From contig CAXSBR010000004.1 of assembly GCA_964236495.1 (NCBI GenBank), positions 62,001-126,000 of the forward strand: DNA of 64,000 nt, read 5' to 3'. This document shows, piece after piece, positions 52,560 through 61,573 of the stretch. Under the pieces are notes generated by a model. It saw only the letters and a list, made by a program, of their open reading frames with translations, had not been told where the DNA came from and did not search any database. Source of the DNA: CAXSBR01 sp964236495 (GTDB lineage: Bacteria > Actinomycetota > Actinomycetes > Mycobacteriales > Jatrophihabitantaceae). The translations under genes and the position numbers were made by a program. Each line of letters opens with the position of its first letter. The first letter of the stretch is position 1.

Positions 52560-52760
52560 TGAGAGGACACCTATCGACGTCTTGCGCACGCCGACTACCG
52601 CGTCCAGAATGGCGACGTTCGTGATGACGAGGTCGCAGGTGTCGCGCACCGACGCCGCCCAGATGCATTCCGTCGCGTGCGGTCTCGGCAAAGCCGGGCA
52701 GATACTCCTAGCCCAGCGACTGGCTGTCGGCCCCGAAGAAGTAGAAGTGGGGAGCTGACG
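52560..52760 (-). pseudogene. Fragment of another amidohydrolase (urease-alpha-like N-terminal region)
   Basis: Two overlapping minus-strand frames read EYLPGFAETARDGMHLGGVGA and then CDLVITNVAILDAVVGVRKTSIGV, the entry strand of a cyclic amidohydrolase domain as in urease alpha subunits. A stop codon precedes EYLPG, and the frame changes between the two pieces. No catalytic part remains. It sits directly upstream of the intact amidohydrolase gene. Confidence 0.5.
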
Positions 52761-52799
52761 CTGATCGGCACGCGCGGGGTGTTGGTGACGAACAGAGAG

Positions 52800-53126
52800 A
52801 GCCCGCATCGGCTGGAGTACCGCTGTAGCCTCCACGTCTTCGAAGGCCGCGCCGTCGTGCATATTGCCCAGATGCGACACCGGATGCGCCAGCCGCGAGT
52901 GCCACCAGGAATTGCTCTGGTTCACCACCGCCCGCCGCGCGTAGGCGATCGGCTGCTCAGCGGCCGCCACTCGATCCCACTGCCGATACAGCCGCAGCAG
53001 CGCCGCCTGCACCAGATTCTCCGCCTGACCTACATCGCTTATCAGCAGGTCCGCCAGCCGCAGCAGCTGCGCCCGGTTGTCGACGTCGAAACGGTTGAAG
53101 TCCCGATCGACCCGGCCTGGCTGCAT
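52800..53126 (-). pseudogene. Truncated ECF (SigE-family) sigma factor, region 2 only
   Basis: From an ATG at 53126 the minus strand encodes RDFNRFDVDNRAQLLRLADLL, SDVGQAENLVQAALLRLYRQWDRV and ARRAVVNQSNSWWHSRL, which is sigma-70 region 2 of the actinobacterial SigE/ECF41-like group. The region 4 helix-turn-helix is absent; the frame runs on into the amidohydrolase fragment. It is probably a deletion remnant. Confidence 0.65.
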
Positions 53127-53757
53127 CAAATCTTTACCTCCACCAGTACAGACTCCGCGGCAAGCGTTTAGGTTGACACCACGCCCGCATGCTCCGAGCG
53201 CTGACCGGCTGACCGACATCGTCCGCGGCCAGGTTCACGCCGATTGCTGGGGACCGCCATCTTGGGCAGCGCTCCGCCACCGGCGGCCCACACCTACGTT
53301 CCGGCAGCGCCAAGCCAGCGTTTGATCGACAACGTCCTGCTGAAAGATTTTTGGGGCAGCGCCACGGTGTGGAAACCAGGCGCTGCCCCTTGCTGTGGAA
53401 CCGATCTCAGTACCTGCTACCCCCGTAGCCGAACGCAGCCCTACACCCCGGGGAAGCGACTCAATAGGTCCTGACGACAGGCACGACGCTAACCGATAGT
53501 TGATCATCACATCAACCGCTGAGCCGCCCCTTCTATCCACACTTGGACCGCGGAAACCGTACTGTCCACAGAATTGGCTGATCAACACTGTGGATCACCA
53601 GCACGCTGGAAGGCCCGTCCCAATTGGCTTAGATGACCGTTACAAAGCATGATCAACATCGTCCCGGCTACCTCCCCCCGTGGGTAGCCGGGATATTTTG
53701 GTGGTCCACCTCACAGCCACGGAGCTTCGTGCTGGCGTTGACACTCGGCGGTCGCGG
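53127..53757. other. Intergenic region with DnaA-box-like cluster and a terminator-like hairpin
   Basis: No supported gene is present in these roughly 630 bp. Three DnaA-box-like 9-mers, each one mismatch from the consensus, lie within 65 bp: CTATCCACA (53533-53541), CTGTCCACA (53562-53570) and TGTGGATCA (53589-53597). A strong hairpin follows at 53662-53693. Confidence 0.5.
53662..53693 (+). terminator. 11-bp hairpin followed by TATTTT
   Basis: TCCCGGCTACC (53662-53672) pairs perfectly with GGTAGCCGGGA (53683-53693) around a 10-base loop. On the plus strand TATTTTG follows, like an intrinsic terminator. No plus-strand gene is recognised upstream, so it may end an unannotated transcript, or act on the minus-strand GAF gene. 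Confidence 0.6.
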
Positions 53758-54612
53758 TTAGTGGCGGGTGGAACGCGCACCGACCTGAGGCCGACAAGCC
53801 ACCGGCAAACGGAACACCCGCATCCGGATCACCGAACACCGCTTCCCCGCGCACCGCTTCACCAGCGCCGACGAACCGGCGGTTGGATTGACGGCGCTAC
53901 GCCGAGCAGCTTGGTGGTCGAGCGGCCGGGCTAGGTGGTGGGGTGCTGGGTGAAGGTGACGTGGGGTAGCCCGCGTGCGCCCGTCGCGTCGGACCACCAC
54001 GCCCGCGCACCGCAGCCGGTCCAATGCGGTGTCGCCGGTGATCTTCTCGCGGGTCATCAGTCTCCCGATGGCGGTGTCGCCCTCGCGGCTGCTGTCCGAC
54101 GCCACGACCACCGCGGTCAGCCGGTCCTGAGCTGCTTGGATGGCCATCACGGCGTGCACAGCGAACGTCGCCGCGACCGTGTGACCTTCGCTGCCGCTGA
54201 ACGCATCTGGTGCGGTGGAGCACAGCGTCAACGAATCCACCGTGTCTTGCTGCAGGAACAGCCGCGGCGACAGCACGCTGCGCACCTCACCGGCAAGGCG
54301 CCAGCACGCTTGCAAGTTCGGCCACCGGTCGTCGGTACGCACGTCGTCACACACCACGACGTCCTCGGCGGTGCTCGCGTCCACGCCCGGGTCTTGCCCG
54401 AACTGGCACTGGGCCCGCTCCCACAGCTGGGTTGCCGGATCGCTGCGGGCCGCGGTCAGGAACCGGTCGTCCTCGGCGACGGTGATGTAGGCGTGGTCAA
54501 CGCCGGGCAGCAGGAACACCGCGGCCCGGCAGACCAGATCCGGTGTCGCTTGCGGACTGGACGCCGGGTGCAGCAGCCGAGCCGGGTCGGCGAACGCTGC
54601 CGCCTGATCCAC
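53758..54612 (-). CDS. GAF-domain protein with damaged ANTAR-like C-terminus
   Basis: The first 190 or so residues form a GAF sensory domain of the type seen in actinobacterial GAF-ANTAR antiterminators (GVDHAYITVAEDDRFLTAARSD, VCDDVRTDDRWPNL, AIQAAQDRLTAVVVASDSSREGDTAIGRLM). The next stretch (TREKITGDTALDRLR) looks like the start of an ANTAR RNA-binding domain. The sequence then turns into Arg/Pro/His-rich residues with no ANTAR helix 3, as if frameshifted near 54000. The stop at 53758 may therefore not be the ancestral end. The start is GTG at 54612. Confidence 0.6.
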   Translation of the reverse strand: MDQAAAFADPARLLHPASSPQATPDLVCRAAVFLLPGVDHAYITVAEDDRFLTAARSDPATQLWERAQCQFGQDPGVDASTAEDVVVCDDVRTDDRWPNLQACWRLAGEVRSVLSPRLFLQQDTVDSLTLCSTAPDAFSGSEGHTVAATFAVHAVMAIQAAQDRLTAVVVASDSSREGDTAIGRLMTREKITGDTALDRLRCAGVVVRRDGRTRATPRHLHPAPHHLARPLDHQAARRSAVNPTAGSSALVKRCAGKRCSVIRMRVFRLPVACRPQVGARSTRH

Positions 54613-54987
54613 TGTCGTGGTTGTTCGCGCCGATGCCGTGCCGATCGACCGGCTGGTTCGTTCTCGGTACGCGGCCTGGCCTGGCCTCGCCGGCGCGATG
54701 CTCGCTGCTGCGCGGAATTATCCACCGTTTCAACTAATACTGTGGAATGCTCGTTTGCTTGCCGGCAGATTATTCGGCCAGCTCACCTCATTCCTTCGAG
54801 AGATCGCGCCGCAGTAAGCGTTTTTGCGGGGAGCCAGGGCGTCCAATTCCCAGGCGGTGCAGTCCGGCTGCTGCCCGTTATGCAATCAACCGAGGCAACC
54901 TCGCACGAGAGCCGTGTTATGTTCGATCTACACGGGGTTCGACAAGTTCGGCTGTGCAAAGCCGTACTACGGTTAAAGGAGAACCTT

Positions 54988-55662
54988 GTGAGAAATGTAT
55001 TGCGCGCTGCGACCACGATGCTGGTCGCTTCGGCGATAGCGGTCACTGCGGCTACACCGGCTCGGGCCGCGACTCCCCCACCGCAGGTGTTCGGCTACGC
55101 GACGCCAACCTACAATCTGTCGTTCTGGGTACCGCAGGTCCCCGCTGACGACTCCTGCCACACTGCGACGCTCAGCCGGGGCGACACGTCCTGCTTCGGC
55201 GACGTCGGCCTGGGAGCGCACCTCACCGGCCTGCCCAAGCGGGTGTATGGCACCGGACGTTTCGATCTGCACTGGTCGGAAAGCTTCGTCTGCACCGACA
55301 CCACCACGTTGGTGAAAGACCCGCTACCAGAGCGACGCACGACACTGCACGGGTACGCCTCGACCGAGGATTCCCACGTCTCGGGCCGGCGAGTGTTCGT
55401 CAGCGACGCACGCGGATGGGCACGGCTCCCGGCCCAGAAGTTCATCGCACATTCCCCCAACGCGAACGGGCCGGACCAAGTCGACCTGCCGTGCGGGCCC
55501 AACGAGCGGGTGGAACGATCCGCGGTGGTCCTCGACGAGCTGACCCTGCACCTGTCCTTGCTGGGCAGGCGCGGCCGAGTCATCCGCACCTACCCCGACA
55601 TCTCCGTGCCCGGCACGTATGTCGCGCCGTGGTGGGCCTTCGCCGGCGGAAACCTCAGCTAA
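54988..55662 (+). CDS. Secreted protein of unknown function
   Basis: This 224-residue protein has a clear Sec signal peptide (residues 1-27, ending ARA before ATPPPQ). The mature part contains four cysteines (in DDSCHTA, DTSCFGD, FVCTDT and DLPCGPN), which could form two disulfides. A roughly 200-residue beta-rich domain follows with YGTGRFDLHWSE, VSGRRVFVSDARGW and RVIRTYPDISVPGTYVAPWW. I do not recognise the family. A strong AAAGGAG lies seven bases before the GTG start. It is monocistronic, with gene-poor flanks. Confidence 0.75.
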   Translation: MRNVLRAATTMLVASAIAVTAATPARAATPPPQVFGYATPTYNLSFWVPQVPADDSCHTATLSRGDTSCFGDVGLGAHLTGLPKRVYGTGRFDLHWSESFVCTDTTTLVKDPLPERRTTLHGYASTEDSHVSGRRVFVSDARGWARLPAQKFIAHSPNANGPDQVDLPCGPNERVERSAVVLDELTLHLSLLGRRGRVIRTYPDISVPGTYVAPWWAFAGGNLS

Positions 55663-55823
55663 GACAGGTAGCCCTGGATGCCGAAGGAGTTGCCGACCGC
55701 TGACCTCACCTGGTCAGCGGTTGGCAGCCGCACGGGCACCTTTCGCCGCTAGCAGAGAACTTCGGGCGGCTCGGACAACGGTGACGCCAGTCACGACCCA
55801 GCCAGGCAATTCACCGTCACACT

Positions 55824-56120
55824 TCACGCCTGCACAGGCTGTGCCGATCCGCGTCCAGTGCGAGTTCGCCTCGCCGTCCGACTCAGGCCCGGTTGGCTGA
55901 CCAGGGTGTGCAGCTGGGCGTCGGTCGGGGTGCGGTGGGTGCGGGCCATCTGGTTGACGCACCGAAATTGCACAATAGCCACGGCCGCATCGCCATCGTC
56001 GATGTCGGTGGAGTGGCGGGTCAGCAATTGCGAGCGGGCGCCGCAGCTAGGGCATGCCACCGAACAACGGACAGTCTTAGCGGTCATCGTCGACGAAAAC
56101 ACGTACACCGCCGTTGTCAT
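55824..56120 (-). CDS. Possible small zinc-ribbon protein
   Basis: An ATG at 56120 opens a 98-residue frame containing VRCSVACPSCGARSQLLTRH followed 20 residues later by IVQFRCVNQM, a C..CxxC...C pattern resembling a short zinc ribbon. The second half is Arg/Thr-rich. No homologous family is recognised and the start could be internal (about 56087). It might be a chance open frame in this GC-rich stretch. Confidence 0.35.
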   Translation of the reverse strand: MTTAVYVFSSTMTAKTVRCSVACPSCGARSQLLTRHSTDIDDGDAAVAIVQFRCVNQMARTHRTPTDAQLHTLVSQPGLSRTARRTRTGRGSAQPVQA

Positions 56121-56335
56121 GACGCACTCATCGACAGCAACCCGACCGAAGTGAGCGAACCCGCCGTAACACGTCGATGTCTTGGCAAAGGGTCGCGCCT
56201 GGACTGCGACGTCGCCGGTCCTCCAACCTCGCCTCGGTAAAGGGGAACCGCCGGGAGTGAACAGGCGACGCGGGCACGCCACACCGCTGCCGCCACCGGC
56301 GGCGGGTGGCCGGTGTGGTTGCGGATACTCGCTGA

Positions 56336-57214
56336 ATGAATGGTGGTTTGCCGGCTCCAGGCTGGTATGCCGATCCGAGTGGGATGGCGGGTCTGCGGTG
56401 GTGGGATGGCTACCAGTGGACCGGCCACGTCGGGCCGCCGTCAGCCGCCGGTCCACGGGCGCCGGCGCTGGACCTCGCGGTCGCCCGGCTGCGGACTGAG
56501 GTACCCGCGCGGTGGGGGTGGCGGCCGGTCGTGGTGCCGCTTGCGGTGCTGACCGCGCTGATCGTGATCGCCTCCACAGTCGCGGCGACGCTGGAGCCGA
56601 GTGGGTATGCGGCTCGGTTGGTGTTCGCCGTGGCAGTCAATCTCGCTCTCGACGGACTGCTGGCGGTGGCAGTGTGGAGGGCCGCCGGCCCGGTCGCGGC
56701 CCGCCATGGCGGCTGGGCTGTCACCTTCGGGCTGTACCGGCCCCGTTGGGGCGACCTGGGCTACGCCGGGGTGGGAATCGCTGCCACCTTCGCCCTACGG
56801 ACCGCCGTGGTCGGTGTCGCCAACAGCCTCAGCCACGGCCGCGCCGGCCGGCAAGCCCAGAACCTGCACCTCCAGCACGTCAGCCCGGCCGGAATTGTCC
56901 TGCTGGTGGCGGTAGTGGTGGTGTGGGCGCCGATCGCCGAAGAACTGCTGTTCCGGGGCGTCTTACTGCGAGCGTTCATGCGCCGCTACCCGTTCTGGCC
57001 CGCCGCGGCGCTGTCCACCACCCTCTTCGCCGTCTTCCACGTGTACGAGGTCCGCACCGTTCTGGGCGCTGTCACCCTGGCCGCGTCCGTGGCCTGCTTG
57101 GGCATCGTCAACTGCTACCTCAACCGGCTCACCGACCGGCTCGTACCCGGCATGATCGTGCACGCCGCGTTCAACCTGCTCGCCGTCACCGTCCTCATCG
57201 CCCAAGCCCACTAG
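56336..57214 (+). CDS. CPBP-family intramembrane protease-like protein with N-terminal DUF2510
   Basis: This 292-residue protein begins with a DUF2510 segment (APGWYADPSGMAGLRWWDGYQWTGH). It continues with several transmembrane helices and the CPBP (CAAX protease/bacteriocin-processing) signature: E202-E203 in APIAEELLFRG, followed by HVYEV and HAAFNLLAV motifs. CPBP members include Rce1-type prenyl proteases and bacteriocin self-immunity proteins. The substrate is unknown and no prenylated or bacteriocin peptide gene is seen nearby. DUF2510 is a common actinobacterial membrane-surface module. Confidence 0.85.
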   Translation: MNGGLPAPGWYADPSGMAGLRWWDGYQWTGHVGPPSAAGPRAPALDLAVARLRTEVPARWGWRPVVVPLAVLTALIVIASTVAATLEPSGYAARLVFAVAVNLALDGLLAVAVWRAAGPVAARHGGWAVTFGLYRPRWGDLGYAGVGIAATFALRTAVVGVANSLSHGRAGRQAQNLHLQHVSPAGIVLLVAVVVVWAPIAEELLFRGVLLRAFMRRYPFWPAAALSTTLFAVFHVYEVRTVLGAVTLAASVACLGIVNCYLNRLTDRLVPGMIVHAAFNLLAVTVLIAQAH

Positions 57215-57585
57215 CCGCGCCGCCAGGTCCCGCCAGGCTTTCTCGCGAGTGAGACGGCGAGATCCCGCTGCGCCGCCGGTGTCGAACTCGGTGGCTAGGT
57301 TTTTATTCGACACCGACATCCGCGCCCTCAGGGTCCCCACACCTCCCGGCGAGCAAGGGGCAGACGTCGCGGTCGAGCGCGACCGTGCCCGGCTCGGCGA
57401 TGTGGGGAGCAGCGCGATGCGGTTGCACACTGATTCCCGGCGGTACCGAATTGTTGACCGCGGCAGCTGCGCTACTCGCGGCAGCTACGACGCCGACAGC
57501 GTTCACCGGCGTCATCAAGTCGGCGCCGACCGTCGTGCGTGTACGTGCCAGGCGGCACCACCAATCAACGTGGATGGAGAAACGC

Positions 57586-59844
57586 ATGTCCGGCAAACTC
57601 CTCCCCGTTCTCGTCAGCCTGTCGGTGCTGCTGACGCAGTCGACAGTGCGCCAGGCGCAGGCGACGCACGCGCCGGCACAGTTACGCGTCGATCAGTCGG
57701 GCTACGGCACAACCGAGGCCAAGCAGGCGATCCTGATGACCTCAGTGGCAGCGGGCGGCGATCGGTGGACATTGACGCACGCGGGGCGCGTGGTGCAGTC
57801 GGGTTCGGTTGCGGCGACCTCCGACCGCGGGTCCTGGAACGCGACGTACCGTCACGTCTACCCGATCTCGTTCTTCGAAGGCACTGCAGGCATCTATCAG
57901 CTGCAGGTCGACACCGACCCGGTGGTGCGCGCCCGCGTCATGGTCACGTCGGCAACGTCGATCTACCGCACTGTGCTCGGGTACGGCGTGCAGTTCGACC
58001 AGGTGCAGCGCGATGGCAGCAAGGTCGTCCCCGGCACGCTGGGACGCAAACCCGCACACCTGCACGACGCCCGTGCCTCGGTGTACGGAACCCCGCGTTT
58101 CAATGCCGACGACGAGATCACCGGCAAGCTGACCAGGATGGGCGGTCCCGTCGACGTGTCCGGGGGCTGGTTCGACGCCGGGGACTACCTCAAGTTCACC
58201 CACACAGCCGCCTACGCCGACGTGATTCTCGAGTCGGCACAGCGCGACCTGGGCCGGCGGTCTCCGTCGTCGCTGCCGCGCGAAGCCCGGTTCGGCATCG
58301 ACTGGATGTCGAAGATGTGGAACCCCTCGACCAGAACGCTGTACCTACAGGTCGGCATCGGCAACGGCACGTCCGACGGGAAGATCCTCGGCGATCATGA
58401 TCTGTGGCGCCTGCCGCAGGCCGACGACGGCAACGCGCTCGCTACGGACAGGTTCGCCGCGGCGCACCGGCCGGTGTTCCAAGCGTCCGCGCCGGGCCGC
58501 CCGATCAGCCCGAACCTGGCCGGCCGGGTAGCCGCAGCGTTCGCCCTGGCCGCCCAGAATGACGCCACGTCGAACCCGTCCCGCGCGCGAACCGATTACG
58601 CCGACGCAGCGGCGATCATCGGGCTGGCCGACACCGCGTCGCCACCGACGCCGCTGACGTCGGCGCTGCCCAATGACTTCTATCCGGAAGACACGTGGCG
58701 CGACGATATGGAGCTGGGCACCGCGGAACTCGCGCTGGCCGCGCAGCGGCTGCACCTGTGCGCAACGAAGTGGCTGGCCCAGTCGGCCCGCTATGCCAGG
58801 GCCTACCTCGCGAAAGAGACCGGTGACACGTTCAACCTCTACGACGTCAGCGCCCTGGCCCACATCGACCTCATCCGGGCCATCGACGCCACGACACGGC
58901 ACCATCCCGCCGCGGGCAGCACTTCAAGCCTTACGGTGACGCGACGCCACGTGGTCAACGACCTCGCCCGCCAGCTCGACGGCGCAGCCGCAGCCGCCGC
59001 GACAGACGACTTCCACGCCGCGGGCAACGTCGACGACTTCGACGTCGACTCGCACACCTTCGGCATCATCGCCAGCGCCGGCTGGTACCGCCGCGTCACC
59101 GGGTCGACACGATTCGACCGGCTGGCCGTCGAGCAGCGCAACTGGTTGTTCGGCAGGAACGCGTGGGGCGCCAGCTTCATGGTCGGCATCGGCACGTCGT
59201 TCCCGCACTGCATGCAGCACCAGGTGGCCAACCTCAGCGGGTCACGCGACGGCGCCCAGCCCGTCGCGGTCGGGGCGGTCGTCAACGGCCCGAACGGCGC
59301 CGACAACTTCGACGGCGGCCTGGGCGACGACCAAGACGGCATGAAGCACTGCGCGGTGACCGGGTACGCGCCGTTCGACGGCCACGCCAGCCGCTTCGTC
59401 GACGACGTGCGCGCATGGCAGACCGACGAACCCGCCATCGACATGACCGCCTCGGCCATCGCCGCCGCGGCGGCGCAACTGTCGGTGCGCCCGGTCGTGA
59501 CAGCGGGCGCGCGGTCAACAGCGTCGAGCTTGGTGCGTTCACCGCGACCGCCTGATCGAGTGGACGATGCCTGCTACCAGCCCACCGCACCGACGTGGCG
59601 TCCAGAGTCGACAGAAAGACAGGTAGACGCGGATCGACTCGAAACCAAGGCCGTTGCGCGGCGGGCCGGTGTCAGCTCGCCCGATCCCGGTCGCAAGCCG
59701 CCGATACCGGCTGTGGTGAGCTGGCGCCTATGGGCATCTCGTCAGCACTGGATGGATATCAACGGCGGCACCCGGCAGCGGGGTTTCCGTTGGCGGTGTT
59801 GTACAAGTACATCGACGACTCCGGGGGCTATCTGGCGGCGTTGA
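57586..59844 (+). CDS. Secreted glycoside hydrolase family 9 (endoglucanase-like)
   Basis: This protein of up to 752 residues has a signal peptide (about residues 1-26), a CelD-type N-terminal immunoglobulin-like domain (LRVDQSGYGTTEAKQAIL onward), then an (alpha/alpha)6 GH9 domain. The catalytic-base motif GGWFDAGDYLKF (D197, D200) and the C-terminal acid in DEPAIDMTAS (E615) are present. FPHCMQHQ replaces the usual PxxPHHR region. It should hydrolyse beta-1,4-glucan outside the cell. The ATG at 57586 follows GGATGGAG. The last roughly 115 residues lack domain sequence and overlap the next gene by 115 bp. The true stop may have been lost by a frameshift near 59480-59560. Confidence 0.83.
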   Translation: MSGKLLPVLVSLSVLLTQSTVRQAQATHAPAQLRVDQSGYGTTEAKQAILMTSVAAGGDRWTLTHAGRVVQSGSVAATSDRGSWNATYRHVYPISFFEGTAGIYQLQVDTDPVVRARVMVTSATSIYRTVLGYGVQFDQVQRDGSKVVPGTLGRKPAHLHDARASVYGTPRFNADDEITGKLTRMGGPVDVSGGWFDAGDYLKFTHTAAYADVILESAQRDLGRRSPSSLPREARFGIDWMSKMWNPSTRTLYLQVGIGNGTSDGKILGDHDLWRLPQADDGNALATDRFAAAHRPVFQASAPGRPISPNLAGRVAAAFALAAQNDATSNPSRARTDYADAAAIIGLADTASPPTPLTSALPNDFYPEDTWRDDMELGTAELALAAQRLHLCATKWLAQSARYARAYLAKETGDTFNLYDVSALAHIDLIRAIDATTRHHPAAGSTSSLTVTRRHVVNDLARQLDGAAAAAATDDFHAAGNVDDFDVDSHTFGIIASAGWYRRVTGSTRFDRLAVEQRNWLFGRNAWGASFMVGIGTSFPHCMQHQVANLSGSRDGAQPVAVGAVVNGPNGADNFDGGLGDDQDGMKHCAVTGYAPFDGHASRFVDDVRAWQTDEPAIDMTASAIAAAAAQLSVRPVVTAGARSTASSLVRSPRPPDRVDDACYQPTAPTWRPESTERQVDADRLETKAVARRAGVSSPDPGRKPPIPAVVSWRLWASRQHWMDINGGTRQRGFRWRCCTSTSTTPGAIWRR

Positions 59845-60758
59845 TCGCCTACTACGCCTTTGTCTCGCTGTTTCCCCTACTGCTGCTGATGTCGACGGTG
59901 CTCAGCTTCGTGCTGTCGGGCAATCCGAGCCTGCAGCATCGCATCCTCGGTTCGGCATTGCAGCAGTTCCCGGTGGTTGGAAAAGACCTTGGCAATCCCA
60001 AACAACTCGGCGGCGGCGCGGTCGGACTGGTCATCGGCATCGCCGGATCGGTGTACGGCGCGCTCGGAGTGGCGCAGGCCGTGCAGTACGCAATGAACAC
60101 CGCCTGGCGCGTTCCCCGCAATGAACGGCCCAACCCGATCAAGGCTCGGCTGCGAAGCTTGTTGCTGCTGTGCACAGCCGGCCTGGCCGTTCTGGGAACC
60201 ACTGTGCTGTCGACCTTCGGTGCCAGCAACGCAGGATCGCTTGGCGCGGCGGTCAAGGTGCTGGTCCTGGCGGCGGCCGTACTCGTCAACGCCGGCGTAT
60301 TCGTGCTCGCATTCCGGATTGCCACCGCCCGCGACGTGTCCGTCCGCGACATCGCCCCCGGCGCCATCGCCGCGGCGGTGGGCTGGCAGCTGCTGCAAAG
60401 TTTCGGCGTCGTGTACGTCAGCCACATCGTCAAGCACGCCAGCGCAACCAACGGCGTTTTCACCCTGGTCCTGGGACTGCTGGGCTTCCTCTACCTGACC
60501 GCAGTCGTCGTCGTCTTCTGCGTGGAGATCAATTGCGTACGCGTCGACGAACTGCACCCGCGCTCGTTGCTCACGCCGTTCACCGACAATGTGAGCCTCA
60601 CCCGGGGCGACCGCCAGGCCTACGCCGACCAGGCGACTGCACAAGCGAGCAAAGGTTTCGAAGACATCAACGTCAGCTTCGACCAAGACGACGGCGACAG
60701 GTCTGGAGAAAATCTAAACCGAGTCCGAACCCGTCAACGGAAAGACGACGACCGCTGA
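59730..60758 (+). CDS. YihY/virulence factor BrkB family membrane protein
   Basis: This 342-residue protein has about six transmembrane segments and the YihY/UPF0761 pattern: GGYLAALIAYYAFVSLFPLLLL, VGLVIGIAGSVYGALGVAQAVQYAMNTAW with VPRNERP, and a final YLTAVVVVFCVEINCVR. The family was once called ribonuclease BN, but that activity belongs to another protein; the function is unclear. The C-terminal tail is hydrophilic. It begins inside the 3' end of the GH9 frame. Confidence 0.87.
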   Translation: MGISSALDGYQRRHPAAGFPLAVLYKYIDDSGGYLAALIAYYAFVSLFPLLLLMSTVLSFVLSGNPSLQHRILGSALQQFPVVGKDLGNPKQLGGGAVGLVIGIAGSVYGALGVAQAVQYAMNTAWRVPRNERPNPIKARLRSLLLLCTAGLAVLGTTVLSTFGASNAGSLGAAVKVLVLAAAVLVNAGVFVLAFRIATARDVSVRDIAPGAIAAAVGWQLLQSFGVVYVSHIVKHASATNGVFTLVLGLLGFLYLTAVVVVFCVEINCVRVDELHPRSLLTPFTDNVSLTRGDRQAYADQATAQASKGFEDINVSFDQDDGDRSGENLNRVRTRQRKDDDR

Positions 60759-60797
60759 AGGCCACGCTCAGCTGAACGCGCGCAGCGAGCAGTGAGC

Positions 60798-61511
60798 TCA
60801 GGAGTTGCTGGCCGCGACCTGGGCGTAGAACGTGGCCGGATCCTGCGCCAGGCCGGCTTTCACCGTCCGGCTCCAGTCGTCGACCAGGACCTCGACCGAC
60901 CCTGCTGCCAGTGCGTCGAGAGCTGCTCGTACGACGTCAGCGGGATCAAGAAGTGGGCCAGCGTATCCGGACATCATGTCGGTGTCGGCAGCACCCAGGT
61001 GGACCCCGAGGACTTGAGTTCCTTGCGCTGCGAGTTCGACGCGGGTGCCGTTGGTCAGACTCCACTGCGCGGCTTTAGCCGCCGCGTACGAGGTGGCACC
61101 GTCCCACGAGAACCACGACAGCGCAGACAGGACGTTGACGATGCCGCCGCCGCCGTTGCGGGCGAGGGTGTCGGCGAAGGCGCGGGTGACGGCGAGGGTG
61201 CCGAAGAAGTGGGTTTCCATCTCACGGCGGATCTCGGCCAGGTCGCCGCGGACGAGGTTCTGATACGTCGACACGCCGGCGTTGTTGACCAACAGCGTGA
61301 CATCGCCGGCGGCGCGGGCCGCTGCGTCGATGGTGTCTTGGTCCAGCAGATCCAGGGCGATGACCTCAACGCCTGGGGTGGTGATGGACTTGGCGTCGCG
61401 GGCGGTGGCATATACCTTTGCCGCGCCCCGCTCGAGTAGCTGTTCGGTGAAGTGGCGACCGAGCCCGCGGTTGGCGCCGGTAACCAGTGCGACTGAGCCT
61501 TCGATCTTCAT
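60798..61511 (-). CDS. Short-chain dehydrogenase/reductase regulated by adjacent MerR
   Basis: This 237-residue SDR has TGANRGLGRH near residue 10, NNAGV near residue 80 and the catalytic YAAAK with an upstream Ser (LSALSWFSWDGATSYAAAK). The ATG at 61511 has AGGGGAAG six bases upstream. It is divergent from a MerR regulator gene with a shared 105-bp promoter region, an arrangement typical of a stress- or xenobiotic-induced reductase. The substrate is unknown. Confidence 0.85.
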   Translation of the reverse strand: MKIEGSVALVTGANRGLGRHFTEQLLERGAAKVYATARDAKSITTPGVEVIALDLLDQDTIDAAARAAGDVTLLVNNAGVSTYQNLVRGDLAEIRREMETHFFGTLAVTRAFADTLARNGGGGIVNVLSALSWFSWDGATSYAAAKAAQWSLTNGTRVELAAQGTQVLGVHLGAADTDMMSGYAGPLLDPADVVRAALDALAAGSVEVLVDDWSRTVKAGLAQDPATFYAQVAASNS

Positions 61512-61573
61512 TGATTCTTCCCCTGCCGTGACGGGTTGCGGCACTGTTTGTACCGGTACCGTGGACGCTAAGA

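Noticed and set aside
50910..53219. Single 769-codon fusion protein (sigma factor plus amidohydrolase)
   Set aside because: The amidohydrolase has its own GTG with a good ribosome-binding site, and upstream parts are truncated fragments from different families.
57249..57585. N-terminal extension of the GH9 gene with a hydrophobic stretch
   Set aside because: A normal signal peptide begins at 57586 after a good ribosome-binding site; the upstream sequence is not conserved-looking.
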